Part shown: piece after piece, positions 27,325 through 38,618 of the stretch | Layout: every line of letters begins with the position of its first letter | Position numbering within the stretch: the first letter of the stretch is position 1 | DNA from: Trema orientale | Taxonomy: Eukaryota; Streptophyta; Magnoliopsida; Rosales; Cannabaceae | NCBI GenBank assembly: GCA_002914845.1 | Contig: JXTC01000378.1 | Location: 177,482 to 241,481 of the forward strand | DNA: 64,000 nucleotides | Direction of reading: 5' to 3' | Made by a program: the position numbers and the translations under genes | The notes under the pieces: model-generated | What the model was told of the DNA's origin: nothing | Databases searched by the model: none | What the model saw: only the letters and a program-made list of their open reading frames with translations

Positions 27325-29814
27325 GCTTGTTTGGCTTCGTGTGTTGATTTCCTTGTCTTGGCTTGGTCTTAAAGTTTTGAAACGTCATTCCAATAGTAAT
27401 GATAATTCACGTAAACAACTGAAAAAGGGTTTCCTAAATTAAACTAATTGAAAACCCATTACATTTTAGCCAAAATATGATTGTGCCCTAATTACCCTTG
27501 TATCGATCTTCTTATTCGACTTCTATCCGCCAAGCTTTGCCATTTTTATCGTGCTAGAAGGAAAGTGATTTAGGTCGCCTGATTCAAACTGGCCTTAATT
27601 AATAGTAAGTAGCTCCATTACCCATTTCTTCTTTGTAATTTGTTTTTTCTTGCTTAAAAGTTGTTGTGTTCATTGCCTTTGCCGAGAAATTAATGATTTC
27701 TCAATTTCAAATATCTCTCCCAAAATCTCTTGCTTGTTTTCTAATATTTTTAATCTCATATACGATTCTTTTTTATAAAAAAAGAAAATAGATCTAGTCT
27801 TTTTCTTTTCTTTCTTTCTAGCTACCGAAAATAGGGATATCATTTTCCCGCACTAGGACGGCTATCCACCGCCCTAATGGGGCGAGTTCATGAGGAGTTA
27901 CAAGGGGCGGGGTAGGGATAAAGTGTCAGTATGGGTAGGGCGGAGCTAGGGGAGGGACGAAGTATCATTCCAAACCCATTCAACTATTGTTTGCTTATTT
28001 TTCTTTTAGTTTTTTTTTCTCATTTTTTCATTAGGTTACAAATTTTTATTAGTTTTGTTATTCTAATTATGAATTAAATTTCTTTTTCTAGGGTTTGAAT
28101 GGAACTGTAGCATGAATCTTTAGTTTTCTTCTGTTAAATTCAATTCTAGTTTATTTATATATCAAGTTGATTATTCTATTTATATTTAGTGCTTCTAATT
28201 ATTTTGGCCAATTAACTAGTTGCCTAGGAACTCTTGACCAAGTTAGAAGAAGAGATTTTAAGTGTTGCCTTTAAGTAGAATATCATAAATTGTATGGGAT
28301 AGAAATATAGTTATATGATTTATGTAGTTGTTAACTGAGAATCATAAATTATAATGAATCTTTGCTCGATTTAATTCACATAGGAATATAGTGAATTAAT
28401 TAATAAGGATATTTTTATTAGACTACTAGGAAAAATGGGTTCTTGACTGACACTTGAATAATAAACTTGACTAGAGAGACATAAGGATTGAAGAGAATTG
28501 GGAAGATGAAATTTGTAACTCTAGGTTTTCTTATCATTGGATTTCTTTTTAATTATTTTAGCTGTAATATGCATTTTAGTTTTCTTTTAATTTTTATTTC
28601 TATTTTATCTCTCAATATTAATCTTTCGTCTGTTAGATAAAATTAGAGTTAAAATAATTTTAGTAGTTAGTAAATTTTATCAATCTCTGTGGGTAGATAC
28701 TCTTAGTCATCATTATTACTTGATTTTGCGATATTGTGTACTTATAATTAGAATGTGAAATTACACGATAGTACTTCTATTTTTCTATTTAATAGAACTA
28801 AAAATAAAAGTGCTACCAAACAAAATCGATGTTTTCCTCATTTCAGTTTTTTCAGCTGATCTCTCAAATCTTTCACTATAACACTCCAATATGGTGCAGA
28901 GTTGTGAATTCTTGTTCTTAAGAGGAGATGACGCAGCATTGAAATTACATGCCCCTCCCTCAGTTCACCCATTTATACTATGTAAACAGATTTTACGTGT
29001 TTGTATATTATAATGTATGATATGACAATATTTTTAAAATTTAATTATGAAAATATATGTAAAATATTTTACAAATTTGGTTAGAGTGTTCTTTTCTAAA
29101 ATATTGTTTATTTCAATAGGCTAATTTGGACTGAAAAATAACTAATCTATTTAGGTTCATATTATATAGGAGTAATAGTATCCTACGAGAAATATGCTAT
29201 TCCAAGAGGGATTCTCCAAAACTACTCTCTTGTTAAATAAAAGTTATTAGGTCAGTGATGACTGATGAGATTAATAATGGTAACAAGGATAGTAATTGAA
29301 AAATTAGCCTTGCTTTGCTCCATTTACATCCTTATTTTCTTTTATTGCTTTTTCAGATTTCTTTTATCTTGTTTTTCTACGTCTTTAGGAAAAATCCTCT
29401 CTCTAGCCTAATCTCTTGTTTTATTTTATTTTATCTTCTTCATTATAACTTTAGATACACTATATACTTAGATATTTTCTTTACTTAGAATACTTACTTT
29501 AACTACAAAGAGTACTTTTCTTTAAAGATATTTTTATTTGTTAAATTTTAGATACTTCTGGTTTTTTTATATTTTAAAGCTAGACGAGGAACCTAAAGAT
29601 TAAGATATACATGCAAGGTTTTGGCAAAAAATTAAAAAATTGATAATATTTTATTCACTATATTGATTGTATCAAATTCTAGTAACTTTTTATTTATAAC
29701 TAGTTTGAGATTTCTTATTTTTGGTCAATTTTTTATTTTTTTGCAGTGTGGTAATGGTTATATATATAAATTTTAGCCCGTTTCCTATTACTTTTTTATA
29801 TATACACATCCTAT

Positions 29815-30789
29815 TGTTAGAAATATTAACTAATTATTACAAGTAATAATATATCTAGAAATAAAAATATAACAATAATCTGTTATAACATATGATGTAA
29901 TAAATTATTTAACTACAACATAGATAGTAACAATTATCATAAAAATAAATCAAATAACATAACAAAATAAATCACAATTAATTAATTATAATAATAATCA
30001 TGATTATAATGACCAAAATAACAAAGGAGTTTAAGGAAACCAAACCGAGTCTTGTGTTTCACACAATTTTCTTAAAACAGTTACGCCTCCTCACCGGGAT
30101 GCTTAGAGGAATGTCAACAGCGTTTGTTTCTCAGGATAAAACGGTTCACGAATAGCAACGTCGCACCAACTTGCTACTCACAACGAACTGAGCAATGCCC
30201 AAACTCTATCACCAGAACTCAAGAGAACTTGACCACACCGAAAAGAAAGATCTCAAACTTTCTAACTACTAACTAACTATTTCTTAACTGCCACAGAGAG
30301 ATTATGGAAGAAATGAATAAGCTAAGAAATATTTTAGGTGTCTTGGTGTGTCTAAGAGTGAAGGAAAAGGTCTCCTTTTGTAGTGTTCATGGGGGAACCA
30401 AGCCATTAACATCCCATTAATATGGCTGAAAATATTTTTCTGTTACAACATAACAGCCTATTAATATGGCTGAAAAACGTTTGTCTATTACAATGTAACA
30501 GTAACAGCTCATATTAATGATGGCTGAAAACGTTTGTATGTTACAACGTAACAGCAATAACCCATTAATATAGTTGAAAACTGTTTGGCTGTTACAACAT
30601 AACTGCCAAAACGTTTTTGGCTGTTACCTCAGCTTTATGAGGCTAAATAATAGTCCATAATGAATTTTGTAACTCCAGTATGTTACAAATCCAATTCTAG
30701 AACCTTCTCACTTTGGGTTTCAATTTCTCATTCATCTAAGCTCCATTTTTTTGGTATTTTCATGCATCAAAATGATTATTTTTCCAACA
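29815..30789. mobile_element. Candidate solo LTR (Copia-like), boundaries uncertain
   Basis: The segment begins TGTTAGAAATATT, a very common start of plant Copia LTRs, and ends in TTTTTCCAACA, giving TG...CA ends over 975 bp. It contains a minisatellite (30405-30640) and no protein. The five bases outside the ends do not match (CCTAT and ATTGT), so the solo-LTR reading lacks a target-site duplication. Confidence 0.35.
30405..30640. repeat. Minisatellite of about 55-65 bp units
   Basis: Four diverged units each contain CATTAATATGGCTGAAAA- or TATTAATATGGCTGAAAA-like starts, a GTTTG phrase, and a TGTTACAACGTAACAG-like palindromic end. The palindrome TGTTAC...GTAACA recurs in each unit and could form small hairpins. 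The repeat is non-coding. Confidence 0.75.
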
Positions 30790-32789
30790 ATTGTAACACA
30801 TGCATATTATTGTTAAAATCGAGTTAAGTGTTAGTCATTTGTAGTTCTAGTTTTATCTTTTATAATCATTATGTGCTCAAATTTACAAAATAATTTATAG
30901 ACCATACATATATTGTTGTGATAATAATTTGTAAGCATGTTAATTTATTTTTCCCCCTTTTTTCCTCCTTTTTTGTCTTGGTATTGTCAAAAGGATTAAT
31001 AACTATATTTTGTTCAACAAATGTCACTATAGAGATCGATTTTCTCTCTATTGAGAGTGTTGAGTATAAATTTTAAAATCATACAATAAAATTTCACCTA
31101 TTTCAAAATTTAAAAGCACAGAATTTATTCATTTGAGTTAAACTCATTCAAGATTATAGGAATAACATCTTAATTACAATCTTTTAGCACAAAAGAACAC
31201 CTTTTGATTCACTTCATAAAGATGTTAATTACATGTATAATTTAGAGGAACTAACTAGGTGAATTTGGAAATGTGGTTGTACTTAATAAATTTGATTGAG
31301 TTACCTATATACCCATTAAAGGATTAATCCACTTGTAATTCTAGAAGTTATGAATTGAAAATTGGTAAATTCTTTGAATGACCCTTTATAGAATCTGCGG
31401 TACTATTTAGGAACTTATAAAATTTTAGTAGATGATCATATCACAGAATTGAGAGAATAATTGGAAGTTAGTAAATTCTAAGATAAATGACTTTTCATGG
31501 GATTCTTAGGAGTTGTGTCTGTTAGGAAGCCTTAGGAAGTATTTATCATATTATAGTATTCTAAAACAATGATTATGAAGTACATAGCTTGAATATATTG
31601 TCGTTTCATACTGTGTCTTATATTATATTGTTGAATGTATATATGTGTAATATCTAAACCTTCCATGATATAAAGGAACATAATAAAGAATAGGCATAAC
31701 ATATAGTTCATATGGATGAGACTTATTTATTTATTCCGAGTCTGAATGAATCATTTATAACTTATAAACTAAGAGAGAATACTTTATTTATAATAAGTTA
31801 TAATGTTTTTCTATCTCAACATAAATGATGGTCTCAAATTATTGAAGAAATATGTCTTTATAACAATACCAAATATCAAATATTCAATGAAATAGTAATA
31901 AAATAAACTTTTGGGTATATTTCCTAATACGTTTTTTGTATTGTTTATTTATTATTTACTAAATGTCTAAGGACTTATCCATAAGTAGATAATTTATATA
32001 AGTAAAGTTGCGTATTTATTTGAGACATAACTATCTTTTTAGATCTGAATTAGTTTAGAACCGATGAGAAAAATTGGGCACTTTTCTTGGACAAGATTGT
32101 GAGACTTTGTACATAAATGATTAGTCTCAAGTCATAGATATATGACTGTACATAAAAGTTTCAGTATATGTTAGATGCATTGGATAGGACTATATAAGCT
32201 ATTGTTCTCGATATAAATATAATGATTAAAAATATATTCTCATAACTTAAAAGTCAATTAGTACATATTGCTCTTAAATCTAAAATGAGTAATGAACTCA
32301 TGTAAATAGTTCATATTATTAGAGATGTTAGAAGAATGAGTTAAGAATTGACGACCTAGAGTCTGACACTTTGATAATACAATATTTTGTGCATTGGCTT
32401 TTAGGACATAAATGTAAATATTACCATGTGTAGCTATTAATACTTGCCTAGTTGGATAATTGAATCTTGGCTAACTAGTTAATAAAATAATTTTAATGAT
32501 TAAAGATTTCCAGGAAAGTCTTGTTATCTGTTTAAACATAATTCTTTTTTCAAAGAATTGGAATATATAATTCGAAGGATAAAATAGTAATTTTAATAGT
32601 TCTAATTTTTTATATTTATATGGGGACATACAATATTAATTGTCTGATTGATGAGGAAGTTATTCACCTACAAATCAAATACTTTTTAAGCTCAAATAAT
32701 TGTTCGTTTTCAAGTATTTTTGTTAATTTGATGTGCTTTTGTGTTATTTTGTAAATTTCGTAAATAAATGACCATCAAGGTGAAATTGT

Positions 32790-33260
32790 GTCAAAAATGG
32801 GGGTTCCAAACTATTTTGAATCAAGTCGGGCCCAATCGAGATGAGCCGAAGCAAAAAAGTCGAAAAAAAGTCTACTGAACAACAATATAGGTGCAACTGT
32901 TATGCCTCTTGGCAGCAAGAGGAGTGTAGCCATACCCTTGGGAGGCGCATCTGCGCCTTCCTTGCCATCCAGTGCCGCCCCTGCGTCCCCGAATCCTGAA
33001 CCCGTTTTTGGCCATTTTAATAGCCCAGATCATCCCATATTTATAATCCAACAGTGTAGACTCATCTATTCTTAAGTGTACTTAAATTTGACCTAGAAGA
33101 AGAGCTTAAAAAGGGATGGAGGTATAATTTCAAAATGTGGATAATTGGAGAGAAAAACACAACAGAGATATTCCTAGAGAGAAAAAATTTAGAGTTGGCG
33201 ATTCTTGAAGAAGATTTGGAAGAATTTTTTGAAGATTTGACTGATGGATATGAAACTAAT
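32790..33260. mobile_element. LTR-like GC-richer segment
   Basis: A locally GC-rich stretch (about 32825-33005) containing repeated GGCAGCAAGAGG- and GGCGCATCTGCGCC-like phrases is followed by AT-rich sequence with a CATATTTATAATCC promoter-like motif and a GAAGAAGATTTGG-rich leader. Similar GCGCC-rich patches occur in LTRs and untranslated regions of plant Gypsy elements. No protein is present and no ends were found. Confidence 0.25.
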
Positions 33261-34919
33261 TGTTAAGTGTATTATAATATTATTTAATTCAACATTTGTA
33301 CAAGCTTACTTGCATTATTAAATTTTGTATTTATAGTAGAATAAGTCCAATACTAGTAATACAATCTCACTTATGATTTCTAAATCTACTATAGAGAAAT
33401 ATATATATATATATATATATGTATATTTTTTTTACAATGATGAAAAGATTTTAACCTTAAACCTTATTATTGTAGGTCATGTATGGTTATAAATTATACT
33501 GTGTTTGGGACTGTAATAAATTTTTGATTAATTAATAAAAGGAAATGATAAAATGTGCTTGTACTCTGTCCTTGAAAAAAAGGAAAAAAAAAGTAATGAT
33601 ACAGACGTAAAATTCCCAAAAGTTATACCTACCTGCATTTAAACTACTTATATTTTTTTCAAAGTATGCCCATATTATGTATATGAGTGGTTAAAATAGA
33701 AAAATACTAACACCACTAGCATCCAACAACACGCATTGATAAAGTTGGTCCACATACACAATGAAGCAGATCCTTCTGTATAAGTGTGTGGTGCCCTATA
33801 GCATTCCTTGGTTAAAAGACACACTATATCATTGAGTGCAAATTTTATGTCCCTAAGATTATTAGAAAAAGGAGTTTTGTGACAAATAGAATTCTTTTTT
33901 TTTTTAAAAGCTTATTTTAAGAAACGCTTGCATTTTTCAGAACTTCGTAATTGGCATCTTTTTTTTTTTTTTTTTTTTCCTTAATTTCATATTTTTACTG
34001 AATGGTTGTTTAGTAAATCAGTAGTATATCGTTCATCAATTTTACATATGAATATATAAGTATTTATACTAAATATATCCACCTTTTTATTTTGAGTGTA
34101 TTTGTTTTATATTCTATGTATAGAAACTGATATACTAGTCATTATCCTATTAGAATTGATAAACCGGTCATTTTATTATATTATTTGAAAAAGAAACATT
34201 TACCAAAGTAGGGTATGAAATTTGGCTATTTTGCCCAAAGTCCCCCCAAAAAAAAGTGAAAAAAGAAAAGAAAAACAAAAATAAACATCTGATTTAGCTA
34301 TATATTTTTGCAAAGTGGCTGCTTTTCAGTAGATTATTATTATTTTTTTAAATATCATTCTGTATGCATTAGTATATCATTTTTTTATTTATTAGTGTAT
34401 CAATTTCATATTAGTAAGATATTAGCATATCAGTTTTATATTTAGTTTTTTTTTGAAATAAATTTTTATATTAGGTTTAGCAATATATTATTTTTACTAA
34501 ATGAGATAAAATATTTAAAAATAATTTATTTTAGCATTTTTTAATTAACTCGGTCATTTTGCAATTTTGTTTATATATTCGGCTATTTGCAAGACTTGAA
34601 CCTGAAATTCGGCCATCTGACTAATAAGCCCAAAAAGAAAAACCGGCCTGGATTTGCTTATGGGCTTGAAATTATGGGCGAAGCACACTGTGAAAAAGAA
34701 GAGGGAAAGAGAGGAGAGAGAGAGGTCATTCACTCAGAGCAGGCGGGCAGACAGAAGGGTTTTCGCTCCTTTTTTCGATTGATTCTTCTTCTTCTTCTTC
34801 AGTCTTCACTCTTCACCTTGCAACGGTCAACATGTCAAAATTGGTGTGGCATAAGCAATAAGCATACTCCAAGCTCTCCCTGAACAGATCATAAAGCCTA
34901 AGCTTTGGCTTTCGACACC

Positions 34920-37808
34920 ATGAACGCCCCGATAATCGGTAAAACCTTTGTTATTTTCCCTTTTTCTTTTCTTTTTCATAATGGGTTTATTTAAAATTTT
35001 CTTACTTAAACCCTTTTTTGGGGGATTTTTTTTTTATTTTAAAAAAAGACCCTTTGCAAGGGGATTTCCCAGAAGTGATAGAGGAGTATTTGGAACATGG
35101 GGTCATGAAGTGCATTGCTTTTAATCGCCGCGGTACTCTTCTTGCTGGTAATTTTCTTTCACTTTTTGCTATTTCCCTTTCTGGGTTTTCTGTATATTGT
35201 TGTTAAAAGAGGTTCTATCAACATGTATCTAAAAATCTCATGCCAAATTTCATGTTTCTAATGTTATGGCTATCTGGGTATTCTTAGAACAAGCTTATGG
35301 CTGCGCTTGTTGCATTTGTTTGATACACTTTTTTCTTCGATCCTTTATTTGTATTTTTTTGTAATCTCTATGAATTAAAAAAAAAATCCTACTTTTTCTA
35401 CTTGTCTCCAGCAGAAGGTTTTGAAAAAGTTGGTTAAGAAGCTAATTTGGGTTCATGTTTTTCGAATTCTTTATGCAAAATATGCTTTGTTTACTTCTCA
35501 AGTCTCTCAAGTCTTTGGAGGGACCTAGAGTAAGGAACTAGGAAGGTTTTATGATTTATTTTTAATACAATCTGGTTGAATAGGTTTGTGGCTTTTCTTT
35601 TTCAAGTTGGGTTGGACAGTGACCATGTTAAGTAGAGAACTTTTTTTCATTGTTTACTGGAGGTCCTCTAGATGTTTTCCTGCCTGTGTATTGATTTTCG
35701 GATTTATATTCTTGAAAAGCTGGATGCTCCGATGGAAGTTGCATTATATGGGATTTTGAGACAAGGGGTATTGCCAAGGAGCTGAAGGATAAAGATTGCA
35801 GTGCGGCCATTACTAGTGTATGCTGGTCGAAGTATGGTCATTGCATTCTTGTATCTGCTGCGGATAAGTCGTTGACACTATGGGATGTGGTCAATGGTGA
35901 GAAAATAACACGTACAACTTTGCAGCAGACCCCTCTTCAAGCCCGCCTACATCCTGGTTCTTCTACTCCATCTCTGTGCTTGGCATGTCCTCTTTCGTCT
36001 GCTCCCATGATTGTTGACTTGAATACAGGAAGCACAACCGTGCTTCCAGTTTCTGTTTCTATTTCTGACAATGGCAATGGAGCTGCTCCTCCACCAAAGA
36101 ATAAATTCTCAGATGGAACTCCGCCATTTAGTCCCACTGCTGCTTGTTTTAACAAGTATGGCGATGTGGTTTACGTGGGAAACTCCAAAGGGGAAATACT
36201 AGTGGTAGATTATAAACATGCCCAAGCACGTGCAATGGTTCCCACTTCTGGGGCCGCCGTAATTAAGAACATAGTTTTCAGCAGAAACGGACAGTATCTA
36301 CTCACAAATTCAAATGATAGAACAATTAGAATCTATGAAAACCTTTTGCCTTTGAAGGATGGACTTAAAGCTCTTGATAACCTAACTGAGACCGTAGAGG
36401 AGCAAGACCCTGTTGAGAAGTTGAAAGCTGTTGGATCCAAGTGCTTAACACTTTTCCGTGAGTTTCAAGATTCCATCACAAAGATGCACTGGAAAGCACC
36501 TTGTTTCAGCGGTGATGGTGAGTGGGTAATTGGTGGCTCTGCAAGCAAAGGAGAGCACAAGATTTACATATGGGATAGGGCTGGGCACCTTGTTAAAATC
36601 CTTGAAGGGCCAAAGGAGGCCTTGATTGATTTAGCATGGCATCCTGTTCACCCTATTATCGTCTCTGTTTCCTTGACTGGATTGGTTTATATATGGGCTA
36701 AAGACTATACTGAGAACTGGAGTGCATTTGCTCCTGATTTCAAAGAGCTTGAGGAAAATGAGGAATACGTTGAACGAGAAGATGAATTTGATCTGATTCC
36801 TGAAACGGAAAAGGTGAGGGGATAAATTAAACCTTTTAGGCTTCTTCTTAGCTCATGTTTTTGCCTCTCTAATCCATATATATGTTAACAGGTAAGAGAA
36901 TCTGATGTCAATGAAGACGATGAAGTTGATATTGTTACGGTGGAGAAGGACTCAGCTTTTAGTGATTCAGATATGTCACAGGAGGAACTATGCTTTTTGC
37001 CCGCAATACCTTCTCCTGATGTTCCTGAGCAGCCAGAGAAGTGCATAGAAAGTTCTTCCAAGTTAGTGGACAGCACTAATTCTGGATCCCCTCTTTCAGA
37101 AGAAGGTGAACCAAATGGAGGAGCAATGAATCATGCATCGAGTCCACTTGAAGGTATGATATACAAAATACATATTTGCATTTATTTTAGTCAAATGTAG
37201 TTTAGATTAGTATGTAGGAGGAAGATTATATTATTCCACTTAGCAACATACAAAAAGTTCATTCCCTTCTTTATCTTTAAAGATAAACAATTGGCAAAAT
37301 TTGCCTATCCTTGCCTATTGGTTTATACGGTCTGAGCTCCAAACGTAAGTAAAAATGATATCCTTCATGCTGTCAGTATATAGTCATTTAGTATACTCGA
37401 ATGAAATGGAAAGAGAAAATAATGAAGGGTTGGCATCATTAGCTTTGGCCTTCATGGGCATAGACATGGATTCTCTTTTTATTTATTTTTATTTATTTTG
37501 TATTTTTTAAATATAAATTTTTTAATGGTCTCCTTAATTCTGTCCTAAATTTTCTGTTTCGTCACATCGCATAAGTGGGATATTGACTCTAATGAAAAAT
37601 AAGTAATTCTTTTGCAGAGGATGCTGGAGGGACACGCTTAAAAAGAAAAAGGAAACCTTCAGAGAAGGGATTGGAGTTGCAGGCAGAGAAGGTTAGGAAA
37701 CCTTTAAAACCTTCCGGTAGATCATCGAAACTTAAAAATAAATCTGTAGTTGATGAGGATACTAGTAATGGATTTAATGGAGATGATGTTTCTGATGAGT
37801 ACCATTAG
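34920..37808 (+). CDS. RBL: RBL / RbBP5-like WD40 subunit of COMPASS H3K4 methyltransferase, 5 exons
   Basis: RBL is a core subunit, with WDR5, ASH2L and DPY30 homologues, of the nuclear complex that methylates histone H3 lysine 4. Exons are 34920-34938, 35049-35147, 35720-36813, 36892-37153 and 37618-37808. All introns are GT-AG and the total is 1665 nt (554 aa), about the family length. The protein starts MNAPIIDPLQGDFPEV, typical of the family. WD40 repeats fill roughly residues 25-360 (for example CSDGSCIIWDF, DKSLTLWDVVNG, HKIYIWDRAGH, GLVYIWAKDY). An acidic stretch (EELEENEEYVEREDEFDLIP) follows, then a Ser/Glu-rich low-complexity region and a Lys-rich C-terminus (about 490-550) that could carry a nuclear signal. 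The first exon has only 19 coding bases, so automated annotation may miss the start. The gene is convergent with the RTM2-like gene. Confidence 0.92.
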
Positions 37809-38618
37809 ATTCTAATTCTTTATTTTCCTTTGTAGTCCAAAAATTCCCATCCCCTGCTGGGTGATCTAACAGACTAGTCTCTTACATTTTATTTAATTTT
37901 TCTTGGTCAGCTTGCTGAATGTTGTACTCTCATGGGATTCATGCCTGATCAGAATTCAGATTAACAAAATTTTAGATTGTAGATCAGAATGTGTTAGAAA
38001 TGACTTTTTCTGTTACTAGAAGGCAAAGTTCAACCGCATAGTACTAATTTGTTTAATGGTCCTTGTAACACCACTGAGTCCTGCGGTCAAAATCATATTG
38101 TAGCATCAAACTGTTATTTTCATCACTTTCAACCGTTGCTAACTTGGTATAAAAGCTGTCACTGTAGATTAACAATATATTCTTGATCTTATAGTTACAA
38201 AAGATCACTGCCACTTACCCTTTGCTAATGCATTCCCTGTGAATTCACTGAATTGTGATCCGACTGAAGTAAAATATTGTCATAACCTTTGTCATAAAAC
38301 TCTAGTGTATGTGTTTCTTCAAAAGCCTTGGCGTGAGTTTCTTTTTCGACTTGTATATTGTTTAACTGAATTCTTTTTCAGACTGCCATATGTACATATG
38401 TATAGATAAAGGAAAACACTTGTTATTGTCATAACAAGGATTTTAAAGACAAAGGAAAACACTCGTATATTGTTTAGCTGAATTTTTTTTCAAAGACTGC
38501 CATATGTACATACACGTTACACCATTAGAGGCACACGCTTCTTTTGAAGGTTTGATTTATGAAAACCAGGTAAAGTTATAACATAAATGGAAACAAACAA
38601 ATTCACAACTTAAGAAGA
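37809..38618. other. Convergent intergenic region with a 112-bp-period duplication
   Basis: This 0.8-kb interval holds both 3' UTRs of the convergent RBL and RTM2-like genes. A segment at about 38350-38461 (CGACTTGTATATTGTTTAAC..., then GACTGCCATATGTACATA and AAGGAAAACAC) is repeated from about 38462 to 38520 with CTCGTATATTGTTTAGC and GACTGCCATATGTACATA. No gene was found. Confidence 0.7.

Larger units (their letters stand above)
24555..34919. other. 10-kb gene-free, repeat-rich interval between helicase and RBL genes
   Basis: No exon of a recognisable protein was found here. The left end should hold the helicase promoter and the right end the RBL promoter and a CT-rich 5' UTR (34780-34820). 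Between them are decayed tandem repeats (24672-25740, 27185-27324, 30405-30640), LTR-like pieces (29815-30789, about 32790-33260), a small GC-rich pocket at 27845-27965 in otherwise AT-rich DNA, and a (TA)n run at 33400-33420. Segments around 33990-34560 repeat a TATTAGTATATCA-like phrase several times, as in an old MITE. Confidence 0.6.

Noticed and set aside
29813..30794. ATTGT on both sides of the candidate solo LTR as a target duplication
   Set aside because: Using it would remove the TG start of the LTR; the two features are not compatible, so the duplication is probably chance.
34587..34883. 98-codon plus-strand open frame before RBL
   Set aside because: It covers the CT-rich RBL leader and upstream DNA; no known domain, and RBL starts at 34920.
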